From: Methyloversatilis universalis EHg5
GTDB taxonomy: Bacteria; Pseudomonadota; Gammaproteobacteria; Burkholderiales; Rhodocyclaceae
DNA: 64,000 nt
Direction of reading: 5' to 3'
NCBI RefSeq assembly: GCF_000378945.1
Contig: NZ_KB900539.1
Location: forward strand, 1,935,142 to 1,999,141
Positions 26,334-35,582 of this stretch are shown piece by piece. Both the position numbers and the translations under genes were made by a program. The notes beneath the pieces are model-generated. The model had not been told where the DNA came from, searched no databases, and saw only the letters and a program-made list of their open reading frames with translations. The first letter of the stretch is position 1; each line of letters opens with the position of its first letter.

Positions 26334-27308
26334 ATGAGCTTCGAACTGCTGCAGGACACACTGAACGACGACGACATTGCCGAACTGGCGCAGCGTCTGG
26401 ACCACCCGGACGAAGCGGTGCGCCGCATCGCAGTGCTGGATCTGGCCGAACAGGAAGATCCGGCGCTGCTGCCGCTGATTGCCCGTGCGCTGGCCGGCGA
26501 TGCCTCGCCCACCGTGCGCCGCGAGGCGGCCGAACGGCTGGGCGGCTGGGAAGACGATGCGGTGGTGGCCGCGCTGTGCGACGCGCTGGATGACGACGCG
26601 ACCGAGGTGCGCACGGCCGCCGCGCAGACGCTGTCCGGCCTGAAGACGGGCGAGGCGGCTGAGGTGCTGCTGGCGCGTCTGACCCACCCGGCGCCCTTCG
26701 TGCGCAGTGCGGTGCTGCGCGCGCTGCGCGAGCTGCGTCTGCCACAGGCGGCCACGCCCGCACTGACGTTGACCCGAGATGCCGACGCCATCGTGCGGCG
26801 CGAGGCGGTCGGCGTGCTGGGCTGGTTGCGATTGGACCATGCGCTGCCCCGGCTGGCCGAACTGGCCGAGCGGGATCCGGATGCCGGCGTGCGCCGTGCG
26901 GCGGTCGGCGCCCTGGGCGTCGAAGGCGCGGCGGCCGGCGCGCTGCTGGCGGCGCTGCGCGACAGTGCCTGGCAGGTGCGCGAAGAGGCGGCCATCACGC
27001 TGGGCAAGCTGCGCGTGGCCGAGGCGGTCGATGCGCTGGATGCGGCTTTGCGCGACGAATACTGGCAGGTGCGCCTGCAGGCTGCGCGTGCGCTCGGCCG
27101 GCTAAAGGCGGTCGGGGCGCTGCCCGGTCTGGCCGCGCTGATCACGCATCCGATCAGCAATCTGCGCAAGGAAGTGGTGCTGGCACTGGGCGAACTGCGG
27201 CACGCCGCCGCACGCCCGCTGCTGCAGCAGGCGCTGGCCGATGCCGACCCGGAAGTGCGCAAGGCGGCGCGCATCGCGCTCGCCCAGGTCGACGCCGCGA
27301 GCGCCTGA
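26334..27308 (+). CDS. HEAT-repeat protein
   Basis: 324 residues made almost entirely of about nine to ten HEAT/PBS-lyase-type repeats of about 31 residues (for example VRRAAVGALGVEGAAAGALL and VRKAARIALAQVDAASA). No signal peptide or catalytic motif. Such solenoids serve as scaffolds or assembly factors. It is the last gene of the flavoprotein-ABC operon, 10 bases after the ATPase, so it probably assists maturation or assembly of the redox complex; this is inference. Confidence 0.8.
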   Translation: MSFELLQDTLNDDDIAELAQRLDHPDEAVRRIAVLDLAEQEDPALLPLIARALAGDASPTVRREAAERLGGWEDDAVVAALCDALDDDATEVRTAAAQTLSGLKTGEAAEVLLARLTHPAPFVRSAVLRALRELRLPQAATPALTLTRDADAIVRREAVGVLGWLRLDHALPRLAELAERDPDAGVRRAAVGALGVEGAAAGALLAALRDSAWQVREEAAITLGKLRVAEAVDALDAALRDEYWQVRLQAARALGRLKAVGALPGLAALITHPISNLRKEVVLALGELRHAAARPLLQQALADADPEVRKAARIALAQVDAASA

Positions 27309-27332
27309 TCGCGGCCTTCCGGCCGCGCTGCC

Positions 27333-28709
27333 TCAGCCGGCGTCAGCCAGCAGGTGGTTGACCGCGGTGGCCGCGTGCCGCCGCAGTTCAGGTATCGCGG
27401 TGGCTTCCCAGAATTGGGCACGCAGCAGCGGGCCGACGTAGTAGAGACCCTCCACCGGCTGGCCGCCAGCATCCAGCGCGCGACAGTGCGGATCGACCAT
27501 CAGGCCGAGTTTCAACGCGTCCTGGGTGAGCAGCCCGCCGGTGATCAGGCGGTGCAGCAGTGGCGCGCGCTGGGCGTCGATGCGGTGGCCGGGGCCGGTG
27601 CAGTTCACGATGCGGTCGACTTCGAGTGCCTGCGGACCGCGGCGGGCGTCGTCCCAGCGCGCGGTCAGGCCGGTGTTGCCGGCCGATACCGCGCGCAGGC
27701 GGCCGGCGCGCACGGTGAGGCGGCCGTCTTCCAGCATTGCGTTCATCGCGTTGAAAGGTTCGGGTGCGGCGCGGTGGCGCAGCACCTCCCAGTGCGGGCG
27801 CAGGTGACGCATGAAGCGACGCTTTTCGGTGTCGTCCAGGCTTTGCCAGAGCGCCGGTGTGATCGCGCGCAGCGAGCCGATCACGTCGCGCCAGTCTATG
27901 CAGGCTTTTTCGGCCTGGGCGACCGCCGCGCGCAATTGCCGCAGCAGCCGGCGGGCGCTGCGCGCGGCGAGCAGCGCGTCGCGGTCAAGCGGGATGGTGG
28001 CGGGCGGCGCGTCCTGCGCGCGGTGCGAACGCGGCAGCAGGCCGCGCCGTGACAGCGCGGTGATCGGTCCGCGGTGGCCGCGGCGCTTCAGGTCGACCAC
28101 CACGTCCAGCATGGTGAGCCCGCTGCCCAGGATGAGCACGCGCTCGTCGCCGTCGATGCGCTCCAGCGCGCCGGGCGACCACGGATCGTTGATGTAGGCC
28201 GGGCCCATGTCCTCCAGCGCCGGCAGCGGTGCGACCGGACTGAGGTGGCCCATGGCCAGGATGACCGCATCGGCCGGCAGCGTGCTGCCATCGGCCAGCG
28301 TCAGCGCGAAGCCGCCTTCCGGGCGACGGTCGATGGCATCGACCCGCGCGGTGACGATGCGCAGCCGGTTCGCGTGACCGGCCGCAGCCGAGCGCAGCCG
28401 GCTTTCCAGATATTCGCCGTACAGCATGCGCGGCACGAAGGCGCTCGCGCGGTAGCGGTGGCCGCTGTCTTCGAGGTAGCGGACGAAATCGCCTTCCTGC
28501 GCCGGCTCCATGCCGAGACGGCCGGCCGGTACGTTCAGCAGGTGCAGTGGCGAACGGGTGCCGTAGGCCAGCCCGCGGGCGATCGGCCCGGACGCGTTGA
28601 TCAGGTGGATCTGCCAGTCATTGCTGGCGTGATCGCCGCAGCGGGCAAGCAGCTGACAGGCGCAGGCGGTGCCGCTGAAACCGGCACCGATGATGACGAG
28701 CGTGCGCAC
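27333..28709 (-). CDS. FAD/NAD(P)-binding oxidoreductase (FAD_NAD_binding_9)
   Basis: 458 residues. An N-terminal Rossmann motif (LVIIGAGFSGTACACQLLAR), the central motif SPLHLLNVPAGRLGMEP and a second nucleotide-binding stretch (ERVLILGSGLTMLDVVVDLK) identify a flavin monooxygenase-like protein of the YdhS group. The GTG at 28709 has AAAGGGG seven bases upstream and starts the Rossmann strand, so I prefer it to the ATG at 28751. It is convergent with the HEAT-repeat gene and may supply electrons to that flavoprotein/ferredoxin pair. Confidence 0.78.
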   Translation of the reverse strand: MRTLVIIGAGFSGTACACQLLARCGDHASNDWQIHLINASGPIARGLAYGTRSPLHLLNVPAGRLGMEPAQEGDFVRYLEDSGHRYRASAFVPRMLYGEYLESRLRSAAAGHANRLRIVTARVDAIDRRPEGGFALTLADGSTLPADAVILAMGHLSPVAPLPALEDMGPAYINDPWSPGALERIDGDERVLILGSGLTMLDVVVDLKRRGHRGPITALSRRGLLPRSHRAQDAPPATIPLDRDALLAARSARRLLRQLRAAVAQAEKACIDWRDVIGSLRAITPALWQSLDDTEKRRFMRHLRPHWEVLRHRAAPEPFNAMNAMLEDGRLTVRAGRLRAVSAGNTGLTARWDDARRGPQALEVDRIVNCTGPGHRIDAQRAPLLHRLITGGLLTQDALKLGLMVDPHCRALDAGGQPVEGLYYVGPLLRAQFWEATAIPELRRHAATAVNHLLADAG

Positions 28710-28860
28710 GCGGACCCCTTTCGGCTGGACGGCCGGTACGCGGGCGCGCACCGGATGACCGGCCGACTATAGCGTCCGTCGGCTGCCGCTTCCGTGACGG
28801 CGGCCGGTGGCGAGGGTCGTGCGCCGTGACGCAGTTCCGCCTGCGGCGGAGATGCCGTTT

Positions 28861-29142
28861 TCAGGCGGCAAGCTGGGCCAGTGCGTTGCGCACCTGCGAG
28901 CGGCTGCGTGCGGCGTAGATGACCGGCAGCCCGTTTGCGCTCGCCAGCTTGCGCACGCGGGCCGCCATGCCGTGATTGACGTGGTCGATCAGCAGCACGA
29001 TACCGCGCAGGTCACGCGGCAGCGGCTGGTGGTGATCGGCGGCACGGCGGCCGCTCCAGTGGTGCAGGCGGTCGACGCCGGCTTCACGCGCCGAATCCGC
29101 GAACTGGTTGGGGTGGTCTCCGCCGACGACGAGGATGGCCAT
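28861..29142 (-). CDS. DUF2325 domain protein
   Basis: 93 residues. It opens with the family pattern MAILVVGGDHPNQFADSARE, then a Rossmann-like repeat ending in VIYAARSRSQVRNALAQLA. Function is unknown. Small DUF2325 proteins often sit near redox or stress genes. It lies between two sulfur-related loci and has its own short intergenic spaces. Confidence 0.75.
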   Translation of the reverse strand: MAILVVGGDHPNQFADSAREAGVDRLHHWSGRRAADHHQPLPRDLRGIVLLIDHVNHGMAARVRKLASANGLPVIYAARSRSQVRNALAQLAA

Positions 29143-29271
29143 CTAATGCACTCCGGATTGCGATGACATGACCTTACGGGCCGCCCGCAGCCGGGGGAAC
29201 TGAATTGTTCTGCGCTGCTTCTTCTGCACAGCTTTGCCGGCTGACGCATATGCCCAGCGGCCGGGTGAACG

Positions 29272-29297
29272 AAAAAAGGCCCGGTCGGAACCGGGCC
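29272..29297 (-). terminator. Terminator of the ssu-lsfA operon
   Basis: 8-bp perfect stem GGCCCGGT (29278-29285) / ACCGGGCC (29290-29297) with a CGGA loop. On the minus strand it is followed by six T residues. It lies 21 bases past the stop codon of the peroxiredoxin gene. Confidence 0.88.
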
Positions 29298-29317
29298 CTG
29301 TCATGCCTGTGCTGCGC

Positions 29318-29953
29318 TTACTTCGGCTGCGGCGTCAGGCGCAGGTAGGGGCGCACCGCCTTGTAGCCGGCCGGGAAGCGGCGGGCGATCTCGTCCGGGT
29401 CCTGCAGCGACGGCACGATGACCACGTCGTCGCCGTGCTTCCAGTTGCCGGGCGTGGCGACCGAGTGCTTGTCGGTCAGCTGCAGCGAATCGATCACGCG
29501 CAGCACTTCGTCGAAGTTGCGGCCGGTGCTGGCCGGGTAGGTGATGATGAGGCGCACCTTCTTGTTCGGATCGATGATGAACAGCGAGCGCACGGTGAGC
29601 GTGGCGTTGGCGTTCGGATGGATCATGTCGTACAGCTCGCTCACCTTGCGGTCGCCGTCGGCGATGATCGGGAAGTTCACCGTGGTGTTCTGGGTTTCGT
29701 TGATGTCGGCGATCCACTTGTGGTGCGAATCCACCGGATCCACCGACAGCGCGATGGCCTTCACGCCGCGCTTGTCGAATTCACCCTTCAGCTTGGCGGT
29801 CAGGCCCAGTTCGGTGGTGCACACCGGCGTGAAGTCGGCCGGGTGCGAGAACAGCACGCCCCAGCTGGCGCCCAGCCACTCGTGGAAACGGATGCGGCCG
29901 GCGCTGGAGTCCTGTTCGAAATCGGGGGCGATGTCGCCGAGTCGGATGGTCAT
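29318..29953 (-). CDS. lsfA: 1-Cys peroxiredoxin, sulfate-starvation type (LsfA)
   Basis: 211 residues of the Prx6 class. The peroxidatic cysteine is C45 in PADFTPVCTTE, with T42 and a downstream Arg completing the site; no resolving cysteine pattern is seen. LsfA of Pseudomonas is induced by sulfate starvation and protects against oxidants during sulfonate use. Here it is the last gene of a ten-gene ssu operon. AGGAGG precedes the ATG at 29953 and a terminator follows the stop. Confidence 0.9.
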   Translation of the reverse strand: MTIRLGDIAPDFEQDSSAGRIRFHEWLGASWGVLFSHPADFTPVCTTELGLTAKLKGEFDKRGVKAIALSVDPVDSHHKWIADINETQNTTVNFPIIADGDRKVSELYDMIHPNANATLTVRSLFIIDPNKKVRLIITYPASTGRNFDEVLRVIDSLQLTDKHSVATPGNWKHGDDVVIVPSLQDPDEIARRFPAGYKAVRPYLRLTPQPK

Positions 29954-30023
29954 GGTTCTGTCCTCCTGATGGTTTGTAAGGGCGCGGGCAGGGCTGCTGC
30001 CGCACGCGTCGCGCGTCGGGCCG

Positions 30024-30692
30024 TCAGAGCGTCGCGCGCGACTGGCGGCGCAGCTTTGCCAGCCAGCCGTGCCGGCGGGGCGCCGGCTCGGTGTCTTCCG
30101 CCAGCGAACCGAGCGGAAGGTCACGCTGTGCATGATGCATCAATCTGAACAGCCGCAGGCATTGCGGCCAGGGCCCGGCGTGCAGCGCCGGATCGATGTC
30201 GCCCAGCGCGCTGCTCAGCACCAGCCGGCTGCCCCAGCGCTCGGCCCACTGGCTGGCGCTGATCAGCCGCAGATCGGGATCGCGGTCGTGCGCCACCAGC
30301 AGCGTGGTGAAGCCGGGCGGCACCTGCGGCAGCAGGCCGGATACCGACGGATGGCGCGGGCGACCATCTTCGCCTTCGCTCAGCAGGCCGTCGGCGCTGT
30401 AGCGTTCCGGATCGGCCGGCGCCACCAGCAGCGCGCCGGCCACCCGGTCGGTGCGGTCGCAGGCGGCGAGCAGGGCGGCCAGGCAGCCGAAACCGTGCGC
30501 GACGATCCAGACCGGGCCGGCGGCCTTGTCGATCGCCCGCTTGACCCGGCCGGCCCAGTGCGCGAGCACCGGTTCGTCCCAGTCGTCCTGTTCGACCCGC
30601 TGGCTGCCGGCCAGTTCGTGTTCCAGCCATGACAGCCAGTGTTCCGGCGGCGCGCCGTGCAGGTCGGGAACGATCAATACGGTGGAGCTCAT
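30024..30692 (-). CDS. RBBP9/YdeN-type alpha/beta-hydrolase, probable pseudoenzyme
   Basis: 222 residues of the RBBP9 fold (IVPDLHGAPPEHWLSWLE at the start). The nucleophile elbow, normally HSxG, reads AHGFG (65-69), so the catalytic serine is replaced by Gly67. The family's catalytic GH near the end reads GDIDPALHAGPWP, with Asp165 where histidine is expected. The acid Asp138 is kept. With serine and histidine apparently gone it is unlikely to be a classical hydrolase. It sits between ssuF and lsfA in the ssu operon. Confidence 0.7.
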   Translation of the reverse strand: MSSTVLIVPDLHGAPPEHWLSWLEHELAGSQRVEQDDWDEPVLAHWAGRVKRAIDKAAGPVWIVAHGFGCLAALLAACDRTDRVAGALLVAPADPERYSADGLLSEGEDGRPRHPSVSGLLPQVPPGFTTLLVAHDRDPDLRLISASQWAERWGSRLVLSSALGDIDPALHAGPWPQCLRLFRLMHHAQRDLPLGSLAEDTEPAPRRHGWLAKLRRQSRATL

Positions 30693-30726
30693 GGCGAGAC
30701 GCCTGCGTCCTTCGTCGTCGTGGCCG

Positions 30727-30948
30727 TCAGCCGCCGATGCGGGCGATGGACACTTCGGTCGACTTCACCAGCGCGACCACTTCGACGCCCGGCTTCAGGC
30801 CGAGTTCGTCGACCGAGCGGGTGGTGATGACCGAGGTCACGATGCCGGCCGGCGTATCGACGTCGACCTCGCTGACCACGTCGCCGCGGACGATCTCCTT
30901 GATCTTGCCCTTGAACTGGTTGCGTACATTGATTGCGGTGATGGCCAT
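30727..30948 (-). CDS. ssuF: Molybdopterin-binding (MOP/TOBE) protein SsuF
   Basis: 73 residues forming one TOBE/Mop domain (NQFKGKIKEIVRGDVVSEVD, then SVITTRSVDELGLKPG). SsuF of Pseudomonas putida is of this type and size and is needed for growth on sulfonates. The ATG at 30948 has AAAGGAAA upstream; it is 14 bases from ssuB and 34 bases from the hydrolase-like gene. Its biochemical role in sulfonate use is not settled. Confidence 0.88.
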   Translation of the reverse strand: MAITAINVRNQFKGKIKEIVRGDVVSEVDVDTPAGIVTSVITTRSVDELGLKPGVEVVALVKSTEVSIARIGG

Positions 30949-30962
30949 GATGGTTTCCTTTC

Positions 30963-31787
30963 TCAGATGGCGAACGAAATGTGGGCGATGCCCGGTGTCC
31001 GTGCGTCGTGCGACGCCACGGAAGGTTCGATGGGAGGGGCTTCGAGTACGCGCTGCAGGATGCGCGCCTCGTAGGCCGAAAAGCCGTTGCTGGCGCGCTC
31101 GCGCGGCCGCAGCAGGCGGATGTCGAGATCGAGCGCGACCGCACCGTCCTCGATCAGCAGCACGCGGTCGGCCAGCGCCACCGCCTCCTGCACGTCGTGC
31201 GTAACCAGAATGGCGGTGAAGCCCTGTTCCTGCCACAGTGACTCGATCAGCTGCTGCATTTCGATGCGGGTGAGCGCATCGAGCGCGCCCAGCGGTTCGT
31301 CGAGCAGCAGCAGGCGCGGCGAGTGCACCAGTGCGCGCGACAGCGCGATGCGCTGGCGCTGGCCACCGGACAGCTGCGACGGCCAGTCGCGTTCGCGGTC
31401 GGCCAGGCCGACCCGCTCCAGCACTTCGCGGGCGCGGCGCCGGTACGCCGGCGTGAGGCCCAGCGACACGTTGTCGATCACCCGCTTCCAGGGCAGCAGG
31501 CGCGCGTCCTGGAACATGATGCGCACGTCGTCGGCGCTGCCGTCTATCGTCAGCTCGCCTTCGCTGGCGGCGTCGAGGCCGGCCAGCAGGCGCAGCAGCG
31601 TGCTCTTGCCGCAGCCGCTGCGGCCGACGATGGCGACGAACTCGCCCGGGCGGATGTCGAGGTCTATGCCCTTGAGCACCCGGCGTTCGCCGAAGGTCTT
31701 GCCGATGCCGCGCAGTTTCACCGCGGCACCGTTGATCACCCGTTCGGCTGCGCGCACTTCGGAATTCTCTTCAGGGGAAAAGTACAT
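30963..31787 (-). CDS. ssuB: Aliphatic sulfonate ABC transporter ATPase (second set)
   Basis: 274 residues. Walker [11 protein letters not shown]-loop [10 protein letters not shown], signature [13 protein letters not shown] and Walker [13 protein letters not shown] are intact. The ATG at 31787 has GAGG eight bases upstream; a GTG at 31796 is in frame but lacks a ribosome site. It pairs with the permease gene just upstream (10 bases away) as the second transporter of the operon. Confidence 0.9.
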   Translation of the reverse strand: MYFSPEENSEVRAAERVINGAAVKLRGIGKTFGERRVLKGIDLDIRPGEFVAIVGRSGCGKSTLLRLLAGLDAASEGELTIDGSADDVRIMFQDARLLPWKRVIDNVSLGLTPAYRRRAREVLERVGLADRERDWPSQLSGGQRQRIALSRALVHSPRLLLLDEPLGALDALTRIEMQQLIESLWQEQGFTAILVTHDVQEAVALADRVLLIEDGAVALDLDIRLLRPRERASNGFSAYEARILQRVLEAPPIEPSVASHDARTPGIAHISFAI

Positions 31788-31797
31788 GGCGCCCACC

Positions 31798-32589
31798 TCA
31801 GCGTGACTGGTAGTTCGGATGCCACTGCAGCCACACGCGCTCCAGCGTGCGGGCCAGCAGGTCGGCCAGCTTGCCGAGCAGCGCGTACAGCAGGATGCCG
31901 ACCAGCACCACGTCGGTCATCAGGAACTCGCGCGCATTCATGGTCATGTAGCCGATGCCCTCCTGCGCCGAAATCGTTTCGGCCACGATCAGGATGACCC
32001 ACATGAAACCGAGCGAAAAACGCACGCCGACCAGGATGGAGGGCAGTGCGCCCGGCAGGATGATGTCGCGGTACAGCGCCCAGCCGCGCAGGCCGTAGGA
32101 GCGACCCATCTCGATCAGGCCGGCGTCCACCGAGCGGATGCCGTGGAAGGTGTTGATATAGACCGGGAAGAACACACCCAGCGACACCAGGAACAGCTTG
32201 GCGGTCTCGTCGATGCCGAACCACAGGATGACCAGCGGAATCAGCGCCAGCGGCGGAATGTTGCGGATCATCTGCACCGTGGTGTCGAGCAGGGTTTCGA
32301 CCCGTTTCCACGAACCGGTGGCCAGGCCCAGCAGCAGGCCAAGGCCGCCGCCGATGGCGAAGCCGCTCAGCGCGCGCTGAGCGCTCACCAGCACGTGGCG
32401 CCACAGTTCGCCGCTGACCGCCAGCGTCCAGAAGGCTTTCAGCACGTCGAGCGGTGCCGGCAGCACGCGGCTGGACAGCCAGCCGGCCTGGGCGGCGACC
32501 TGCCACAGCACGACCAGTGCGACCGGCAGGCTCCAGGGCAGCAGTTTCTGCCGCAGATGCGGCAGCGAAGAGGAGGTCTGGGTACTCAT
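31798..32589 (-). CDS. ssuC: Aliphatic sulfonate ABC transporter permease (second set)
   Basis: 263 residues with six helices and the SsuC-type EAA loop ([20 protein letters not shown]). The N-terminal [20 protein letters not shown] is typical of SsuC. It lies 9 bases after the acyl-CoA-dehydrogenase-like gene. Confidence 0.9.
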   Translation of the reverse strand: MSTQTSSSLPHLRQKLLPWSLPVALVVLWQVAAQAGWLSSRVLPAPLDVLKAFWTLAVSGELWRHVLVSAQRALSGFAIGGGLGLLLGLATGSWKRVETLLDTTVQMIRNIPPLALIPLVILWFGIDETAKLFLVSLGVFFPVYINTFHGIRSVDAGLIEMGRSYGLRGWALYRDIILPGALPSILVGVRFSLGFMWVILIVAETISAQEGIGYMTMNAREFLMTDVVLVGILLYALLGKLADLLARTLERVWLQWHPNYQSR

Positions 32590-32598
32590 GTCATGCCT

Positions 32599-33828
32599 TC
32601 ACGAATAGATGGACGGTTCGGGCACACGGTCGTCCAGCACCCAGCGACCGATGTCCTGCAGCTTGTAGTCGAGGTTGTCGTGCAGCGTGTGCACCCGCAC
32701 GTTGCGCCAGTAGCGGTCGTGGCCGTAGCGGGCCGCGGTGGCGCGCGCGCCCATCAGTTCGAAGATGCGCGAGGTCACGTCGAGCGCGGCGCGGCCGGCG
32801 GCGATCTTGGCCTGCCAGATCAGCAGCGCGACCTCGCCGCGTTCGCGCGCGTCCAGCGCATCGCCGCGCTCCCACGCGCGCTGCAGCGCGGCTTCGGCCT
32901 GCTGCGCCAGCGCCAGCGCGCCGCGGTAGGCGATCCACAGTTCGGCGAAGCGCACCTGGCCGTAGGGGTCATCGGCGGCACGCGACACGCCGCTGGCGAA
33001 CCAGGGGCGCGCTTCATGCTGCACGTAGTGCCAGGCGGCGCGCAGTGCGCCCTGCGTGTTGCCGAGATAGATTTCGGTCAGGATGAGCTGCGACACCAGC
33101 GTGCGCAGCGTGGCCCGCGGCGTGCCGCGCGTACCCGGCGGGCCGAGGATTTCGTCGGCCTCGACGCGTACCTTCTCGAAGGTGACGGTGCCGCTGTCGG
33201 TCTGGCGCTGGCCGAGGTTGTCCCAGTCATCATGTACGGTGATGCCGGCGCGGTCGGTCGGCAGGCTGATGAACACCCGGTCGGCCGGATCGTCGCCACG
33301 CGGCGCAGTCACGTTCAGCATGTCGGAACCGGTGGCACCGGAGCAGAAGGACTTCACGCCGTCGAGCAGGAAATGGTCGCCCGCCGGCGTGAGCCGGATG
33401 CGGGTGTCCAGACCGTTGGTGGCATTGCCCCAGAACCAGCCCTTCGTCACCGTGTCACCGAGCAGGCGGGCCTGCTGCGCAGGGTTGGCGAACAGCCGCA
33501 CGCTGGCCACCTGCAGATGCTGGAAGCCGAACAGGTGGGCGAGCGAACTGTCGGCCTCGGCGAAGCGGCGGATGACGGCGTAGATCTGCGGCCAGGGCAG
33601 TCCGGCGCCGCCGAATTCCGCCGGGACCGCGAGCGTGAGCAGGCCGCTGTCGCGCAGCAGCTGGCGTTCGGCCCAGGCGGTGCCGCCAGCGCGATCGCGC
33701 TCGGCGGCGGTGGCTTCGAGCCCGCGCGCGGTCCGTTCGACCGCTTCGGTGTGCGCGCCGAAATCGCGGTCGAACAGATGGGTGGCGTCGCCGCGTTCGA
33801 GCTGGCGGGTGGTGTCGGGGGCATTCAT
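32599..33828 (-). CDS. SfnB/DszC-type flavin-dependent monooxygenase (acyl-CoA dehydrogenase fold)
   Basis: 409 residues of the acyl-CoA dehydrogenase superfamily. It shows the N-terminal helical domain (LAVPAEFGGAGLPWPQIYAV) and beta domain (GNATNGLDTRIRLTPAG, KSFCSGATGSDMLNV), and lacks the acyl-CoA catalytic glutamate context. Relatives in sulfur-starvation loci (SfnB/SfnC, DszC) are FMNH2-dependent oxygenases that oxidise organosulfur compounds. Its place between an ssuA and an ssuC gene supports that role. Reduced flavin could come from SsuE encoded at 38876. Confidence 0.8.
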   Translation of the reverse strand: MNAPDTTRQLERGDATHLFDRDFGAHTEAVERTARGLEATAAERDRAGGTAWAERQLLRDSGLLTLAVPAEFGGAGLPWPQIYAVIRRFAEADSSLAHLFGFQHLQVASVRLFANPAQQARLLGDTVTKGWFWGNATNGLDTRIRLTPAGDHFLLDGVKSFCSGATGSDMLNVTAPRGDDPADRVFISLPTDRAGITVHDDWDNLGQRQTDSGTVTFEKVRVEADEILGPPGTRGTPRATLRTLVSQLILTEIYLGNTQGALRAAWHYVQHEARPWFASGVSRAADDPYGQVRFAELWIAYRGALALAQQAEAALQRAWERGDALDARERGEVALLIWQAKIAAGRAALDVTSRIFELMGARATAARYGHDRYWRNVRVHTLHDNLDYKLQDIGRWVLDDRVPEPSIYS

Positions 33829-33838
33829 CGCGGCAACC

Positions 33839-34813
33839 TCAGAGCACCGGTTTCCAGACCGGCACCGCGGTGGCATTCACCTTGCGCGGCAGCAGGCCTT
33901 CGCGCGTGAAGGTGTCGGCGATGGCCTGCTGTTCCTGCAGCCGCTCCGGCTGCACCAGACGTACGTCGTAGCTGCGGCGGCCATTGGCCTGTTCCACCGT
34001 GGCTTCGTCCAGACCCCACACCGGTGCCAGCAGCGCGGCAGCGTCCTTCGGGCTCTGCTTTACCCACTTGCCGCTGTCGGCCAGCGCGTCGTAGATCACC
34101 TTGATCACGTCCGGGCGGGCCTGTGCGAAGGGCGTGGCGGTCAGGTAGTAGCGCTGGTACTGCGCCAGATTCGTGCCGTCGGCCAGCACCCGCACCTTGG
34201 CCTGGCGCTGCACCGCCGACAGGAAGGGGTCCCACACCACCCAGGCGTCGATCGCGTCGCGCTCGAAGGCCGCGCGGCCGTCGGCTGGTGCGAGATAGGC
34301 GGGCTGGATGTCCTTGAAGCTCAGACCGCTCTTCTCGAGTGCTGCGATCAGCAGGTAATGCACGCCGGCCGCCTTGGCGAAGCCCACGCGCTTGCCCTTC
34401 AGATCGGCCACGCTGCGGATCGGCGAATCGGCCTTCACCACGATGGCCTGGGCGGTGGGCGACGGTGCTTCCTGCGCCAGATAGGTGAGGTTGGCCCCGG
34501 CGGCCAGCGCGAACACCGGCACGGTATCGGCGACGTCGGCCGACACGTCCACGCTGCCCACGTTCAGCGCTTCGAGCAGCGGCAGGCCGCTGGCGAATTC
34601 GTGCCAGCTCACCTTGACGCCCAGCGGCGCAAGCTTCTGTTCCAGCGTGCCGCGCGTCTTCAGCACGGTGATCAGCGTGGACGACTTCTGGTAGCCGATG
34701 CGCACGGTGGCGGGTCTGTCCTGCGCGAAGGCGCGGCCGATGGCGAGCGCGGGCAGGGCGGCGGCGATGGCCTTCAAGGCATTGCGGCGATGGATGGACA
34801 GCGGTCGGGTCAT
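33839..34813 (-). CDS. ssuA: Aliphatic sulfonate-binding protein (second set)
   Basis: 324 residues. The N-terminus SIHRRNALKAIAAALPALAI contains a twin arginine, so export may use Tat; cleavage is probable near AFA|QD (about 30). The binding domain follows (VRIGYQKSSTLITVLKTRGT, WVVWDPFLSAVQRQ). It is the fourth gene of the operon and begins the second transporter set. Confidence 0.9.
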   Translation of the reverse strand: MTRPLSIHRRNALKAIAAALPALAIGRAFAQDRPATVRIGYQKSSTLITVLKTRGTLEQKLAPLGVKVSWHEFASGLPLLEALNVGSVDVSADVADTVPVFALAAGANLTYLAQEAPSPTAQAIVVKADSPIRSVADLKGKRVGFAKAAGVHYLLIAALEKSGLSFKDIQPAYLAPADGRAAFERDAIDAWVVWDPFLSAVQRQAKVRVLADGTNLAQYQRYYLTATPFAQARPDVIKVIYDALADSGKWVKQSPKDAAALLAPVWGLDEATVEQANGRRSYDVRLVQPERLQEQQAIADTFTREGLLPRKVNATAVPVWKPVL

Positions 34814-34843
34814 GGCTCTTTCCTTTTGAGTGTCGTGGCGGCG

Positions 34844-35572
34844 TCAGAGAACGTGCGCGCCTTCGAGAATTTCAAGAATGCGGTTGCGGGCTTCGGTCAG
34901 GGCCGGCGAGCGGCGGTTGCGCGGGCGCTGTTCGGTGATCGTCACTTCGTCGAGCACTCGGCCGCCGCCCATCACGATGACGCGGTCGGACAGCCAGGCC
35001 GCTTCATCGACGTCATGGGTCACCAGCAGCAGCGTGGTGTCGTGCTCGCGGGCGATGGCCAGCAGCAGTTCCTGCAGCCGGATGCGGGTGAAGGCGTCGA
35101 CCGCGCTGAAGGGCTCGTCGAGCAGCAGCAGCGGCGGCCGGTTGAACAGGCCGCGGGCGATGGCCACCCGCTGCGCCATGCCGCCGGACAGCGCCTTGGG
35201 CAGCGCGTCGGCCACCTGCGACAGGCCGACCTCTTCCAGCAGCGTGAACACGTGCGGATCACGGGCGCGCGCCGCATCGGCGTCGAAGCCGACGTTCTGC
35301 GCCACGGTGAGCCAGGGCAGCAGCCGCGGCTCCTGGAAGATGACGCCGATATCGCGGCTCACGCCGTGCTGCGGCTGGCCGTCCAGCGTCACCGTGCCGT
35401 CGTGTTCGCGGTCGAGGCCGGCCACGATGCGCAGCAGCGTGCTCTTGCCGCAGCCGCTGGCACCGACCAGGCTGACGATTTCGCCGGCTTCCAGCGTGAG
35501 CGAGAAGTTGTCCAGCACGCGCCGGTCGCCGAAGCGCTTGGACGGTACGTGCACATCGAGCAGTGCGGTCAT
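34844..35572 (-). CDS. ssuB: Aliphatic sulfonate ABC transporter ATPase (first set)
   Basis: 242 residues. Walker A GASGCGKST, Q-loop IFQEPRLLPW, signature LSGGMAQRVAIAR, Walker B LLLLDEPFSAVD and H-loop THDVDEA. The ATG at 35572 is 10 bases after the permease stop; GAGG precedes it. Belongs with the permease at 35583 and the binding protein at 36427. Confidence 0.9.
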   Translation of the reverse strand: MTALLDVHVPSKRFGDRRVLDNFSLTLEAGEIVSLVGASGCGKSTLLRIVAGLDREHDGTVTLDGQPQHGVSRDIGVIFQEPRLLPWLTVAQNVGFDADAARARDPHVFTLLEEVGLSQVADALPKALSGGMAQRVAIARGLFNRPPLLLLDEPFSAVDAFTRIRLQELLLAIAREHDTTLLLVTHDVDEAAWLSDRVIVMGGGRVLDEVTITEQRPRNRRSPALTEARNRILEILEGAHVL

Positions 35573-35582
35573 GGTGCGCTCC

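Noticed and set aside
30963-31796. GTG start at 31796 for ssuB
   Set aside because: The ATG at 31787 has a properly spaced GAGG and starts closer to the conserved domain; the GTG has no ribosome site.
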